Positions 36,915 to 46,656 of a stretch of DNA of 64,000 nt are shown here, piece by piece; position 1 is the stretch's first letter; every line of letters begins with the position of its first letter. Origin of the DNA: Candidatus Eremiobacterota bacterium (GTDB taxonomy: Bacteria > Vulcanimicrobiota > Vulcanimicrobiia > Vulcanimicrobiales > Vulcanimicrobiaceae). The notes beneath the pieces were generated by a model, which searched no databases, was not told the origin of the DNA, and saw nothing but the letters and a program-made list of their open reading frames with translations. The position numbers and the translations under genes were made by a program. The stretch covers positions 903,300 to 967,299 of the forward strand of contig JAFAYE010000001.1 of assembly GCA_019240525.1 (NCBI GenBank), in the 5' to 3' direction.

Positions 36915-39900
36915 CTAGGACGCGGCGAGCTCTCTGGTCGCCGCAGCGTTGAAGTACGCGGCGCGAGGGTGGTGCATCACAATCGCCGCTGTCGATTGCT
37001 CGGGAGTTATTTGAAATCCCTGGGTCAAACTGACGCCGATCGCCGCCGTCGCGTCGAGCAAACGGAAGACCGTGGCATGCTGTTCGAGGTCGGGACAGGC
37101 GCCGTAGCCCCATGAATAGCGCTTGCCGCACTCGCCTATGCCTAGCTCGTTGCGGATGCGACGGTGCGTGTACTCCGCTAGTGCTTCGGCGGCTTGTACG
37201 GAAAAACCGTGCAAAAAGTACGCTTCGCTATATTCGTTCGACGCTTGCAAAGCCTCGATTCGCCGCGTTGCATTTGCGCCGATGGTGACGATTTGCAGGG
37301 CGACGAGGTCGCTGGCTGAGCCTTCATTGGGTTCGCGAAGATAGTCGGGGAGACTCAAGTGTTCGCCACCAGGCTGGCGCGGGAACGACATACGCGCGAT
37401 TTCGGTTCGGCGATCCCCCGGGTCGTAGAGAATCAAATCGTTCCCCAGCCCTGCAGCCGGAAAGTAACCATAGACCGCACGCGGCCGTAAGAAGTCGCCG
37501 CGAACGGATTCCTCTTGATAGCGCCGCAGCCGCGGCGCGAACTCTTCGGCTACCAGACGTTCGAAAGCCGCGCCTTTGGTATTCGACCCACCCCACGACA
37601 ACCGATAAAGGCTGCGCAAATCGAAGCACGCCCAGAGCTGGTTCAGGTCGTCGATTTCCAGGTTCTTCGAGCCCCAAAATGGCGGACTCGGTACTTCGGC
37701 GCGCGTCGACTTTACGGATGAATGCGCTACCGGCGCGGCGCGCGGCGGCGCGCTCGCGCGATCGCGCTGCTCGAGTGCCTCCTGTTTGATCTGCTCGACA
37801 AGCTGCCGGCGACGCTGCGGATCGGCCGTGAGCGCGTCGACCAAGTCAAGGCCTTCGAAGGCGTCACGCGCGTAGAAGCAGCCCGGTTCAAAGAAACGCG
37901 TGCCGCCGTCGATCAACGAGATGCGCCGGCCAAAATCGCGGTTGATCGCAGCGCCGCCGATGATGACCGGGAAGTGCAGCCCCCGGGAATCTTGTTCCTC
38001 GAGACAGATCGGCATTTGTTTGCTCGTGGAAACGAGCAGCGCCGAGAGCCCGATGGCGTCGGCGTTCACTTCAACGGCTTTTTCTAAGATCGTGTTGATC
38101 GGAACTTGCTTCCCCAAATCGTGGACGGTATATCCATTATTGGCAAGGATCGTGTGCACGAGATTCTTGCCGATGTCGTGGACGTCGCCGAATACGGTCG
38201 CCAGCACAACGATGCCCTTGGCGCCGGATTCTCGCCGCTCGAGAAACTGCTCGAGATGTGCGACGGCCTTCTTCATAACCTCGGCAGACTGCAAAACGAA
38301 GGGCAGAATCAGCTCGCCTCGTCCGAAGCGATCGCCGACATCCTTCATTGCCGGCAGAAGTATCTCATTGAGGACGTTCACGGGCGTTCGGCAGGTCAAT
38401 GCCTCGTCGATTTTGTCTTCTATGCCGTCTTTGCGCCGATGCAGAATCGCATGGTGAATGCGTTCGGCGATGGGAAGCTCCTGCGCTAGTCCGTCTTTGC
38501 GCCCGTCTGCGCCGGAGCCGTCGCGAGGCCCTCGGCTTTCTGTGGAATGCACTTCATCGATCGCTTCGAAGCGTTCGATCATGCGCGCGAGCGCGTCCGG
38601 GCGGCGGTTGAACACGAGATCGTCGCATAATTCGCGGACCGCGGCATCGACCTCGAAGTACGGCACGATCTCTTTGGGATGAACGAGCGCGGAGTCGAGG
38701 CCGGCCTCCACGCAATGATGCAGAAAGACGGAATTCAGTGCGGCGCGCGCCGCAGGCCGCAGTCCGAACGAGACGTTGGAGACTCCCAATGACGTCAGGA
38801 CGCCGGGCAGACCGAGTTTGATAGCGCGAATCCCTTCGATAGTTTCGACGGCGGAGGAGGCGAACTCGTGTTCACCGGTCGCAAGCGTGAAGGTTAACGC
38901 GTCGAAGATGAGCGCGCCTGGTGGTATTCCGTACTCGCCCACGACGATGTCGTAAATGCGCCGAGCGACCTCGAGCTTGCGCGCACCCGTTTTCGCCATT
39001 CCGTTTTCGTCAATGGTGAGCGCGACCACCGCAGCGCCGTGTTCGCGGGCGAGCGGCAGTACGAGGTCGATCTTCGCGCGTCCGGCCTCGAGGTGCACGG
39101 AGTTCAGAATCGCTCGCCCCGGATAGTTCTGCAGCGCCGACTCGAGGACGCTCGGTTCGGTGGAATCGATAACGAGCGGCGCTTCGATCGATTGCGCTAG
39201 GCGCCGCGCCAGCTCTCGCATCTGTTCGCTTTCGTCCGAACGTTCCGTCAGCGCACAGCAGATGTCGAGCAGGTGCGCGCCGCCTTCCACCTGGTCGCGC
39301 GCGATCAGGACGATGTCATCGTATCGGTCCTCCAAAAGAAGCCGCTTGATTTTGCGCGACCCTTGCGAGTTGATGCGTTCGCCGACGATCAGCGGGCGGG
39401 GCTCCTGCTCCAGCGCCACAGCGGTAATTGCCGAAGCCGCCTCTTGCGGCCCGGCTAGCGCCGTGCGACGCTTTCGTTGCACCGATTCGACGGCCACGCG
39501 CAATGCGGCAACGTGCGCGGGCGTCGTACCGCAGCATCCCCCGACGGCATCAACGCCGAAATCGCGAACGAAACCGGCTAGCTCGCCCGCGAGCTCTTCG
39601 GGCCCCTCTGGATAAATCGTCTCACCCTGCGGTCCCATCAAGGGAAGTCCCGCGTTCGGCACCACGCTGACGAAACAGCGCGCGTGCTCGCATAGATACC
39701 GAATCGAATCGCGCATCTGCGCGGGGCCCGTCGAACAGTTGAGCCCGACGACGTCGACGTCGAGCGCGCCGAGCACGGCCGCGACCGCGCGAATGTCGGT
39801 GCCCAACAGCATTCGCCCTTCGGTGATCAAGGTCGGCTGCGCCTGAATGGGGACGCGGCGCATTCCTCGCGCAAACTCGCGACGGATGCCCGCGATCGCG

Positions 39901-40487
39901 GCCTTGAGCTCGAGCATATCCTGCATCGTCTCGAGTAGGAGCAGGTCGGCGCCGCCTTCTACGAGCGCGCGCGCCTGTTCTGCATACGATTCACGCAATT
40001 GCTCGTACGTAATCTTTGAGAGCACCGGATCCGAAGACGAGACGAGCATTCCGGTCGGTCCCATCGACCCCGCGACGAAACGCGGATGCTGCGTCGTTGA
40101 AAACGCATCGCACGCTTCGCGAGCGATCGCCGCCGCGCGGAAATTGATCTCGCGGGTTTGTTCGCCCAGACCATACTCGTCGAGCTTGAGTCGAGTTCCG
40201 GTGAAGCTATCGGTCTCGACGACGTCGGCGCCCGCCTCGAGATAGGATTCGTGAATGGTGCGAACGACGTCGGGACGCGTGAGCGCGAGCACCTCGTTGC
40301 AGCCTCGATAGGCGGCACCACCGAAATCCTCGGCGCAAAGATCCAGCGCCATCAGCTGCGTGCCCATGGCGCCGTCGAAGATCGCGACGCGCCGCTCGAG
40401 CAGGCGCAAAAACTCAGATGACAGCGCGAATCTCCCCGGCGGGACGTCCGGCCCGATTATACACGGAAGGGGTCGCGAAACGAGCAA
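36915..40487 (-). CDS. metH: Cobalamin-dependent methionine synthase
   Basis: Up to 1190 residues from an in-frame TTG at 40487. Homology begins only near residue 24, and no ATG or GTG is present there; a CTG at 40424 has a well-spaced GGGGAGA and a TTG at 40409 follows the upstream gene's stop, so the true start is uncertain. Domains: homocysteine-binding barrel with zinc ligands C251, C318, C319; pterin (methyl-THF) barrel about 365-635; B12 cap about 670-755; B12-binding domain with DVHDIGK (768-774, His770 is the cobalt ligand); C-terminal reactivation domain with KRYSWGYGACPDLEQH. It makes methionine from homocysteine and requires B12, matching the btu/cob genes in the window. Confidence 0.95.
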   Translation of the reverse strand: MLVSRPLPCIIGPDVPPGRFALSSEFLRLLERRVAIFDGAMGTQLMALDLCAEDFGGAAYRGCNEVLALTRPDVVRTIHESYLEAGADVVETDSFTGTRLKLDEYGLGEQTREINFRAAAIAREACDAFSTTQHPRFVAGSMGPTGMLVSSSDPVLSKITYEQLRESYAEQARALVEGGADLLLLETMQDMLELKAAIAGIRREFARGMRRVPIQAQPTLITEGRMLLGTDIRAVAAVLGALDVDVVGLNCSTGPAQMRDSIRYLCEHARCFVSVVPNAGLPLMGPQGETIYPEGPEELAGELAGFVRDFGVDAVGGCCGTTPAHVAALRVAVESVQRKRRTALAGPQEAASAITAVALEQEPRPLIVGERINSQGSRKIKRLLLEDRYDDIVLIARDQVEGGAHLLDICCALTERSDESEQMRELARRLAQSIEAPLVIDSTEPSVLESALQNYPGRAILNSVHLEAGRAKIDLVLPLAREHGAAVVALTIDENGMAKTGARKLEVARRIYDIVVGEYGIPPGALIFDALTFTLATGEHEFASSAVETIEGIRAIKLGLPGVLTSLGVSNVSFGLRPAARAALNSVFLHHCVEAGLDSALVHPKEIVPYFEVDAAVRELCDDLVFNRRPDALARMIERFEAIDEVHSTESRGPRDGSGADGRKDGLAQELPIAERIHHAILHRRKDGIEDKIDEALTCRTPVNVLNEILLPAMKDVGDRFGRGELILPFVLQSAEVMKKAVAHLEQFLERRESGAKGIVVLATVFGDVHDIGKNLVHTILANNGYTVHDLGKQVPINTILEKAVEVNADAIGLSALLVSTSKQMPICLEEQDSRGLHFPVIIGGAAINRDFGRRISLIDGGTRFFEPGCFYARDAFEGLDLVDALTADPQRRRQLVEQIKQEALEQRDRASAPPRAAPVAHSSVKSTRAEVPSPPFWGSKNLEIDDLNQLWACFDLRSLYRLSWGGSNTKGAAFERLVAEEFAPRLRRYQEESVRGDFLRPRAVYGYFPAAGLGNDLILYDPGDRRTEIARMSFPRQPGGEHLSLPDYLREPNEGSASDLVALQIVTIGANATRRIEALQASNEYSEAYFLHGFSVQAAEALAEYTHRRIRNELGIGECGKRYSWGYGACPDLEQHATVFRLLDATAAIGVSLTQGFQITPEQSTAAIVMHHPRAAYFNAAATRELAAS

Positions 40488-41415
40488 GTTGGGTCACTTT
40501 CTCCTCGTCCAGTACGCCGAGATGCTGGAGGACCCCAATGGTCGACGGGCCGCGCGCTCGCGACGCGCCGTCGAGGACCTTCGAGACGTAACCGTAGCCT
40601 TGCGTGATCGCGGCGACGCCGTGCACGCCCTCTGCCCCGGCTTTCGAGGCGATCGTACCGTCGCCGGCAATCATCAGTTCCGTATCGATCTGTGCGCTGC
40701 CCGCGACGTACTGCGGATTGGTGACCATTGCATCGCGAACGACGCGCAGCGCCGCCGCATCCTCCGGAGCGATACCGATGAGGGTAGCGAACCGCGCGAA
40801 CGAAAGCGCGGCGCGATGCAAACTCGTCGCATAGGCGGGAATTCCGCAACCGTCGACGGCGACGGGCCAGCTGCCGGCATCGTCGTCGGAGAGCCGTGCG
40901 CAAAAATCGAGAATCCGTCGTTGCGCCGGATTCTCCGCGCTCAAGTAGGTAGCGGGATCCGCGCCGATCACCCGGCACAGGGCGAGAATTCCGGCATGCT
41001 TCCCCGAACAGTTGTTGTGCAGCGGGGTGGGCTCTTCGCCGTTCCGGAGCAGTGTTTTCGCGGCCGCATCGTCGTAGGGAAGATGAGCCCCGCATTGCAG
41101 CGCCTCGGGCTCCATGCCAATCTTGCGAAGAATCGAGCGCACTGCCTGGAGGTGAATAGGCTGACCCGAATGCGATGCGGCCATCACGGCAATTTCTCGC
41201 GAATCAAAATCGAAGGCGCGATCCACGCCGGCTTCCACCGCGGCCGCAGCGATGAACGGTTTTGCGGTAGATCGCAGGTAGACGGGCGAGTGCACGTCGC
41301 CGGCGCGAAGGAGAAAGTTCCCGTCGCCGTCGACCGCGCACGCAGCAACGCGATGAATCGACTCGACGAGATCGCCGCGCGTTACTTCGACCAGTATTTC
41401 CGGGCGCTCGATCAA
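40414..41415 (-). CDS. L-asparaginase II (Rhizobium-type, PF06089)
   Basis: 333 residues from a TTG that overlaps the cysK TGA (TTGA); sequence upstream of it in frame is cysK shadow. Conserved blocks are the early [18 protein letters not shown] (49-54) with the probable nucleophile region, [20 protein letters not shown] and DGCGIPAY. Unlike classic E. coli asparaginases this family is metal-binding and thermolabile in characterised rhizobial examples (family knowledge). It sits between cysK and metH in one operon; its stop overlaps the possible metH N-terminus. Confidence 0.88.
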   Translation of the reverse strand: MIERPEILVEVTRGDLVESIHRVAACAVDGDGNFLLRAGDVHSPVYLRSTAKPFIAAAAVEAGVDRAFDFDSREIAVMAASHSGQPIHLQAVRSILRKIGMEPEALQCGAHLPYDDAAAKTLLRNGEEPTPLHNNCSGKHAGILALCRVIGADPATYLSAENPAQRRILDFCARLSDDDAGSWPVAVDGCGIPAYATSLHRAALSFARFATLIGIAPEDAAALRVVRDAMVTNPQYVAGSAQIDTELMIAGDGTIASKAGAEGVHGVAAITQGYGYVSKVLDGASRARGPSTIGVLQHLGVLDEEKVTQLARFATPSVYNRAGRPAGEIRAVI

Positions 41416-42374
41416 ACGAGCGCTGGTTCGACGATAGTCGCTTCCTGCTCGGCGAAGACGGGATTGCTGAGATATCGTTCGCCGGTATCGCACGCAATCG
41501 TCACGATGGTCTTTCCTCTCGATTCTGGGCGCGCCGCGATCTGCAGCCCCGTCCAGACGTTCGCCCCGGTTGAGATTCCTACAAGCATGCCTTCTTCGCG
41601 CGCGAGGCGCCGCGCCGTTGCGATGGCGTCGGCATCCGTCACCCGAACGACCTCATCATAAATCGCTGTGTTGAGGACTTTGGGAACGAAGCCGGCGCCG
41701 GTGCCCTGAATCTTATGCGGCCCCGGCTTTCCGCCGGAGAGAACCGGCGAGCCTTCGGGTTCGACCGCGATCATCTTCACATCCGATTTGCGGCCTTTAA
41801 GCACCTCGCCGACGCCGGTGATCGTCCCGCCCGTTCCGATCGCGGAAATAACGATGTCGACGGCGCCGTCGGTATCGCGCCAAATCTCTTCGGCGGTCGT
41901 GCGGCGATGAATCTCGGGATTCGCCGGATTCTCGAACTGCTGCGGCATGAAATATTTTCCAGCCGCCGATGCCAAGATGTCGCCGGCGCGCCGGACCGCC
42001 CCGGGCATCCCCTCCGCCCCGGGCGTGAGGACCACTTGCGCCCCGTACGCCTTGAGTAAATTGCGCCGTTCGACGGTCATCGTGTCCGGCATGACCAAAA
42101 TCAGGGGATAGCCCTTTGCCGCGGCCACAAAGGCGAGCGCGATTCCGGTATTCCCGCTCGTCGGTTCGAGAATGGTCATCCCTGGAAGCAAGCGCCCGTC
42201 GCGCTCAGCGGCTTCGATCATCGCAATGCCGATGCGATCTTTCACCGAACCGGCCGGATTGAACGACTCCATCTTCACCAAGAGCGTCGCCGGAAGATTT
42301 CCGGCGAGCCGCGGAAGCTTCACCAGCGGCGTGTTGCCGAACGTATCGGCTAAGTTTTCGTAAATGCGTGCCAT
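41412..42374 (-). CDS. cysK: Cysteine synthase A (O-acetylserine sulfhydrylase)
   Basis: 320 residues from the ATG at 42374; a TTG three codons upstream is less likely. PLP enzyme that makes cysteine from O-acetylserine and sulfide. GNTPLVKL, the Schiff-base lysine K45 in NPAGSVKDR, the substrate loop [11 protein letters not shown] and the PLP phosphate loop [10 protein letters not shown] are present. First gene of a cysK-asparaginase-metH unit, supplying sulfur amino acids. Confidence 0.95.
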   Translation of the reverse strand: MARIYENLADTFGNTPLVKLPRLAGNLPATLLVKMESFNPAGSVKDRIGIAMIEAAERDGRLLPGMTILEPTSGNTGIALAFVAAAKGYPLILVMPDTMTVERRNLLKAYGAQVVLTPGAEGMPGAVRRAGDILASAAGKYFMPQQFENPANPEIHRRTTAEEIWRDTDGAVDIVISAIGTGGTITGVGEVLKGRKSDVKMIAVEPEGSPVLSGGKPGPHKIQGTGAGFVPKVLNTAIYDEVVRVTDADAIATARRLAREEGMLVGISTGANVWTGLQIAARPESRGKTIVTIACDTGERYLSNPVFAEQEATIVEPALV

Positions 42375-42450
42375 AGCTACCAACTTAACCCCCGTGAGGA
42401 AACGAGCGTTGCGCCTGGGATTCTGAGCAAGGTTCCTAGTATCAGCGGCA

Positions 42451-44187
42451 ATGCGCCGATGCTCCTCCGTGGTGACCGCGACGTGCCTGCTGTTGGCATT
42501 CGCTTTGACCGCACCAGCAGACCCGGCAAGCCCGGCCGTGCCGACGATGGACGCGGCGCTCGACGCGATCGCGGCCTACGCGCCGCAAGCAATGCGCGAA
42601 CAAGGTACGCCCGGAATATCGATCGCGATCACCTACCGAACCCACACGCTTCGCGTCATCACGCTCGGCGTGGCCAACGTCGAAACGCAATCCCCCGTCA
42701 CGCCGGCCACGCGCTTTGCCATCGGTTCGATTACGAAGTCAATGACGGCGCTGGCGCTGTTGCAGCTTCGGGATGCTGGGCGCCTCGATCTCGATGCTCC
42801 CGTACGCCGCTATTTGCCATGGTTTTCCATTGAGAGCGGCAAGAACCCGATTCTCGTTCATCAACTTCTCTCACACACTGCGGGAATTCCCGATGATTAC
42901 TCTGCCGAACCGGCATATGGATACGACATCGTCGCCCTGCGCGGCGCCCACGTTCTTTTTCCACCGGGCACGGCCTGGTCGTACTCCAACGACGGCTATG
43001 CGACCGCCGGCGCGCTTCTCGCCCAGCTCGATCGGCGATGGTGGCCCGATTCGTTACAGCAGCGCGTTTTGAATCCCATTGGTATGAGCGCGAGCTCGCC
43101 GGTCTTTACGCCTGAGGCGCTAACGAGCACCGCAACCGGCTATCAATTCCGCGACAACGATCGGCCGCCGCCGCTGCGCCCGGCACTCGTCGCAGCGCCG
43201 CCGATGGATTTCGTCGATCCGGCGGGGTCGGTGCTATCGACGCCGGAGGACATGGCGCGCTACATGCGGTTTTACCTCGACGGTGGGGTCACCGCGACCG
43301 GCTCCCGCTTGATAACGCCCGCTACTTTCGATGCGATGACGCGAGCCGATACGCTGAGGGATGGCAAGCCCGCGGGTTCGGCGGGTGCGGTCCTCCAAGA
43401 ATGGCCGGCCTTCTATCGCACGTATGGGTATGGGCTCTCGATTTTTGACGACGACGGCGACCATTTGGTCGGCCACACCGGCGGGATCTCCGGCTACACC
43501 GCGTGCATGCAGATGAACCTCACACGAGGCTTCGGCGTGATCGCATTCGCGAATCTCGTCGAAGCGCCGCTCCATCCTTGCGCCGTCGTTCGCTATGCAA
43601 TGCAGGCACTGCGGGCGCAAAGTCTCGGCCAGGCCCTTCCCGCAATCCCTGCGCCTCCCGACGTGCAACGCACCTCGCGTGCCGCCGATTACGTCGGTAC
43701 ATATGCTGGAAACGGCGCTCGGCTGCGTGTCGAAGCGAACGGCGATTATTTGCGGCTCGTTGACGGCCCAAAAACGATTGCGCTCTACCCCCGGGGCGCA
43801 GATCTTTTCTGGGCCGACGACCCGGCGTACGCCATGTTCTTGCTGCAGTTCGGCCGCGACCGTAGCGGGCGAGTCGTCGAAATGACCTATGGCTCGCAAT
43901 GGTATCCCAACCAACGCTATGGCGGAGCGCGGAACTTTGCCTATCCCGCTTCTTGGAATGCCCTCGTCGGACGCTACGAAAACGTATACTACGGTCAACC
44001 GGCGATTACGCGTGTCGTCATCGTCAAGAATCGCCTCACTTTTGACGGAACGGACACGCTAACGCCGCTTCGCGACGGCGACTTCGCACTAGGGGACTCA
44101 ATCGTCCGCTTTGCAGCGTTTGCGGGAAACCGACCGCAACGCTTGAGCATCGACGGGGTCAATCTCTACCGCGTCGAGCTACCTTAG
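42451..44187 (+). CDS. Secreted serine hydrolase of the beta-lactamase/PBP-like (class C) family
   Basis: 578 residues. A signal peptide (1-23) precedes a penicillin-binding-protein-like domain (about 30-390) with the nucleophile motif SITK (93-96), YSN (178-180) and HTGG in place of KTG (about 345). The C-terminal about 180 residues form a beta-rich domain with a [12 protein letters not shown] start, as in esterase/peptidase members with DUF3471-like tails. Likely a D-aminopeptidase, esterase or cell-wall peptidase in the periplasm. Not necessarily an antibiotic-resistance enzyme. Confidence 0.85.
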   Translation: MRRCSSVVTATCLLLAFALTAPADPASPAVPTMDAALDAIAAYAPQAMREQGTPGISIAITYRTHTLRVITLGVANVETQSPVTPATRFAIGSITKSMTALALLQLRDAGRLDLDAPVRRYLPWFSIESGKNPILVHQLLSHTAGIPDDYSAEPAYGYDIVALRGAHVLFPPGTAWSYSNDGYATAGALLAQLDRRWWPDSLQQRVLNPIGMSASSPVFTPEALTSTATGYQFRDNDRPPPLRPALVAAPPMDFVDPAGSVLSTPEDMARYMRFYLDGGVTATGSRLITPATFDAMTRADTLRDGKPAGSAGAVLQEWPAFYRTYGYGLSIFDDDGDHLVGHTGGISGYTACMQMNLTRGFGVIAFANLVEAPLHPCAVVRYAMQALRAQSLGQALPAIPAPPDVQRTSRAADYVGTYAGNGARLRVEANGDYLRLVDGPKTIALYPRGADLFWADDPAYAMFLLQFGRDRSGRVVEMTYGSQWYPNQRYGGARNFAYPASWNALVGRYENVYYGQPAITRVVIVKNRLTFDGTDTLTPLRDGDFALGDSIVRFAAFAGNRPQRLSIDGVNLYRVELP

Positions 44188-44190
44188 GAT

Positions 44191-44466
44191 CTAGCTGCCG
44201 ATATCCCAGAGCAAGCCGAGGTCTTTCTTGGAGAGCGAGCGGAAGGCAATGAGCGTTTCGGTATTGAGAATGCCTTCGAGCGCCGCGACGCGCTCCGTCA
44301 CCAGATCGTTGAGGTCGTCGTGCCGCTTCATTCGAGCGATTGCTACCAGATCGAACGGACCGGCGACCGAATAGACCTCGGCGATCCCATCGACCGCTAG
44401 AAGATCGTCGGCAATGGTGCGCAATCGGGGACGCTCGACGTTCATAAGGATGAAAGCCGTGACCAT
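44191..44466 (-). CDS. Stand-alone Lrp/AsnC-type ligand-binding (RAM) domain protein
   Basis: 91 residues, a single dimeric alpha/beta-barrel domain with no DNA-binding helix-turn-helix. FILMNVERPRLRTIADDLL, VYSVAGPFDLVAIARM and NTETLIAFRSLSKKD match the AsnC C-terminal domain. Stand-alone versions bind amino acids or act as helpers to full Lrp proteins. Last gene of the BoxB-like/enoyl-CoA hydratase operon, 2 bp after the DUF1272 gene. Confidence 0.82.
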   Translation of the reverse strand: MVTAFILMNVERPRLRTIADDLLAVDGIAEVYSVAGPFDLVAIARMKRHDDLNDLVTERVAALEGILNTETLIAFRSLSKKDLGLLWDIGS

Positions 44467-44468
44467 GG

Positions 44469-44627
44469 CTAAGCGGCGCCCTGGGGAGACGCGAGCGTTC
44501 CGCCGCAGTTGGGGCATTGCCGATTCATAGCTTGCGCACAGGCAACGCAAAAGGTGCACTCGTACGAGCAAACGCGAATATCGCCCTCACGCAATGGGGC
44601 GCCACACCGTTCGCACGCCTCTTTCAT
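44469..44627 (-). CDS. DUF1272 small zinc-ribbon protein
   Basis: 52 residues. Eight cysteines in CERCGAPL, C20, YECTFCVAC and CPNCGG form a likely two-zinc (or treble-clef) module; the layout matches DUF1272. The ATG at 44627 shares one base with the TAA of the enoyl-CoA hydratase gene (TAATG). Function unknown; context ties it to aromatic acyl-CoA breakdown. Confidence 0.85.
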   Translation of the reverse strand: MKEACERCGAPLREGDIRVCSYECTFCVACAQAMNRQCPNCGGTLASPQGAA

Positions 44628-45484
44628 TACTTGTTTTTGAAGCGGGCGACGCGCTTTTCGTTGTAGGCTGCTAAGCCTTCTTTTGCGTCTTCGCTCTTGA
44701 AGAGGAGCGATTGCAACTCGCGTTCGAGGGCAAGCGCGTCTTGGAGCGGCAGCTCGGCGCCGGTTTGAACGCTGCGCTTGATGTGCCCGACGGCCATCGG
44801 AGCCTTGTTCGGCGAGCAGAATTGTCTCGCGTAGTTGGTGATCTGCTCGCGGAACTCTTCTGCGTTCCCTTCGAAGAGATCGTTGATCATTCCCCATTCA
44901 AACGCTTGCTCGTAGCTCACGGTCTTACCGCTCGTCATCATCTCGATCGCCCGGGATTTGCCGACCAGGCGCGCGAGTCGCTGCGTTCCGCCGGTGCCGG
45001 GCAGTACGCCGAGCGCGACTTCGGGAAGGCCAATTTTGCCGGCGTCTTTGCGCGCGATGCGCAAGTCGGCCGCCATCGCGATCTCCAGTCCGCCGCCGAC
45101 ACAGTGGCCGTTGAGCGCAGCGATCACGAGCTTCGGCGTCTGCTCCAAACGCGAGAGCGTTTCGTTTGCGTGCAGGCAGAACATATATTTGAACTCAGGC
45201 GTCACGGCGTTGAGCATTCCGATGTTCGCGCCGGCCGAGAAAAACTTCTCGCCCTTTCCGGCAAGCACGATAACTTCTACTTCGTGATCGAAACGTGCGT
45301 CTAAAATTGCTTCGTCGAGCTGGCGCATCATTTCGTGCGTGTACGTATTCGCCGGAGGGTCGTCCATCTCGATGAAGCCGATGTGACCGTCCTTCCAATA
45401 GTTGATCACGCGCTTACCGTCGAGCGGGCGCGCTTCGCGTCCGAACGGCGTCTGTTGGATAGCCCCGTTGACCGTCGTGCTCAT
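44627..45484 (-). CDS. Enoyl-CoA hydratase/isomerase family protein
   Basis: 285 residues from the ATG that overlaps the upstream epoxidase gene as ATGA. Crotonase fold with both catalytic glutamates: E134 in GHCVGGGLEIAMAADLR and E155 in IGLPEVALGVLPGTGGTQR; oxyanion-hole region FFSAGANIGML. It is about half the length of BoxC (benzoyl-CoA-dihydrodiol lyase) and looks like a single-domain PaaF/PaaG/EchA-type hydratase. Expected role is hydration or isomerisation of a ring-derived enoyl-CoA. Its immediate upstream partner is a BoxB-like epoxidase. Confidence 0.88.
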   Translation of the reverse strand: MSTTVNGAIQQTPFGREARPLDGKRVINYWKDGHIGFIEMDDPPANTYTHEMMRQLDEAILDARFDHEVEVIVLAGKGEKFFSAGANIGMLNAVTPEFKYMFCLHANETLSRLEQTPKLVIAALNGHCVGGGLEIAMAADLRIARKDAGKIGLPEVALGVLPGTGGTQRLARLVGKSRAIEMMTSGKTVSYEQAFEWGMINDLFEGNAEEFREQITNYARQFCSPNKAPMAVGHIKRSVQTGAELPLQDALALERELQSLLFKSEDAKEGLAAYNEKRVARFKNK

Positions 45485-46602
45485 GCTAGTTTTCCTTTTG
45501 GTGCGATCCAGTTGGGATCTTTGAAGTACTCTTTGAGTTCGATCTCGTCGGCTTGGGTCGGAAGAACGGTGGGTGCGTACGCTTCCCATTCGCCTTGAGT
45601 CAGCTTTCGCCCGTCGACGCTATACCGCTGACCCGAGTAATCTCCGATTTTTCGATTGAAACGCATATCCGGAAGATAAAACTTCGTCTCGCTGGAGTTG
45701 ACCTCGTTCACGCGTGCAACGGTCGCCAACGCTTCTTCGTAAAATTGCCGGCGGGCGCGCTCGTTGAGATGCTCCTTGTCGAGCTCGCCGGCGGCTTTAT
45801 CTTCATCGACTCGTCCTTTGATACCCCAGGCATACGCCCATTGTGCCGAGCCTGAATGATCGGTACCAAAGAGATCGAGCGACCCGGAGAACCACTTGTT
45901 GTAGTACTTCTGCTGGATCTCCACCGGAATGACTCCGGCCTTGGCGATGCGGCGCAGACCCGTGATGCCGGTCCCCATGTGAAACGATTCTTCGCGAAGC
46001 ATCGGCCCCATGGACGCGGCGAGAGGCGCGAAGCTTGAATGCGAGAGCATCGTGAGCTGAAACTTCCCATCACGATCCATAAAGTTTGTGTAGGCGAAGA
46101 AATCCAGCCAGTGCGTGACGTCGTCGTTGAAAGCATTGAGCAGACGGTTCTTCTTTCCGAAGGCGCGGCGCTCCAGCATCTTCTGTGCTTCGATCTTCCC
46201 CTCGCTGCCGAAGTGATCGACCATCAAGTGGCACATTTGATACCCGTGGCGCGTCTCTTCGACCATGATGCGCACCAGTGAGGCCAGATCGTATTCGGTG
46301 GGCGCGTTATTGACGAGAAATCGCTGTTGCTCGTTTGAAGCAAACTCGGTGTCGCCCTGGTAGACGACCATGTTCAGCACGGCGTCGCGCATGCGCTGAT
46401 CGGGAATTTCGCGCACCCGCTCCCATCGCCGATCCCCTTTGAAGTCGCCGAAGTAAATCTCGGGGGTGGGCAACTCTCCGTACTTAGCCTCGAAGCGATA
46501 GCCGGGCATAAATCGATCCATCAGCTCACGGTCGAGACCGATGTCCCGCCGCCAGTCGTCAAGCATCGAAACCCAGTCGTCAAAAGTCGAAATTCGGTTC
46601 AT
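45481..46602 (-). CDS. BoxB-like aryl-CoA epoxidase (diiron, PaaA/PaaC family)
   Basis: 373 residues. All six diiron ligands expected for BoxB/PaaA-type epoxidases are in place: E86 in QGDTEFAS, E116 and H119 in VEETRHGYQ, an Asp in MDRDGKF (D176), E205 and H208 in EESFHMGTG. Segments QGDTE, MDRDGKFQL, IKGRVDEDK and DMRFNRKIG closely resemble benzoyl-CoA 2,3-epoxidase BoxB as I recall it, but the protein is about 100 residues shorter. Such enzymes use O2 to epoxidise aromatic CoA thioesters. No reductase (BoxA/PaaE), CoA ligase or PaaBCD subunit gene is in the window. First gene of its operon, divergent from a PaaX regulator. Confidence 0.85.
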   Translation of the reverse strand: MNRISTFDDWVSMLDDWRRDIGLDRELMDRFMPGYRFEAKYGELPTPEIYFGDFKGDRRWERVREIPDQRMRDAVLNMVVYQGDTEFASNEQQRFLVNNAPTEYDLASLVRIMVEETRHGYQMCHLMVDHFGSEGKIEAQKMLERRAFGKKNRLLNAFNDDVTHWLDFFAYTNFMDRDGKFQLTMLSHSSFAPLAASMGPMLREESFHMGTGITGLRRIAKAGVIPVEIQQKYYNKWFSGSLDLFGTDHSGSAQWAYAWGIKGRVDEDKAAGELDKEHLNERARRQFYEEALATVARVNEVNSSETKFYLPDMRFNRKIGDYSGQRYSVDGRKLTQGEWEAYAPTVLPTQADEIELKEYFKDPNWIAPKGKLA

Positions 46603-46616
46603 ATCCTGCCTTATGT

Positions 46617-46654
46617 AACGGATTTTTGTCGAACGGATGGAATACCGTCATACT
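46617..46654 (+). promoter_or_regulatory. paaX promoter with candidate operator direct repeats
   Basis: A -35-like TTGTCG (46626-46631) and -10-like CATACT (46649-46654) are 17 bp apart and read toward paaX. Two AACGGAT direct repeats (46617-46623 and 46632-46638, 15-bp period) bracket the -35 and fit an operator, perhaps for PaaX itself. Transcription from here would begin near 46661, favouring the second ATG (46672) for paaX. Confidence 0.4.
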
Positions 46655-46656
46655 AG

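Noticed and set aside
42451-44187. Antibiotic-resistance class C beta-lactamase
   Set aside because: Motifs fit the broad serine hydrolase/PBP-like family, HTGG replaces KTG and a large C-terminal domain is present; resistance is not supported.
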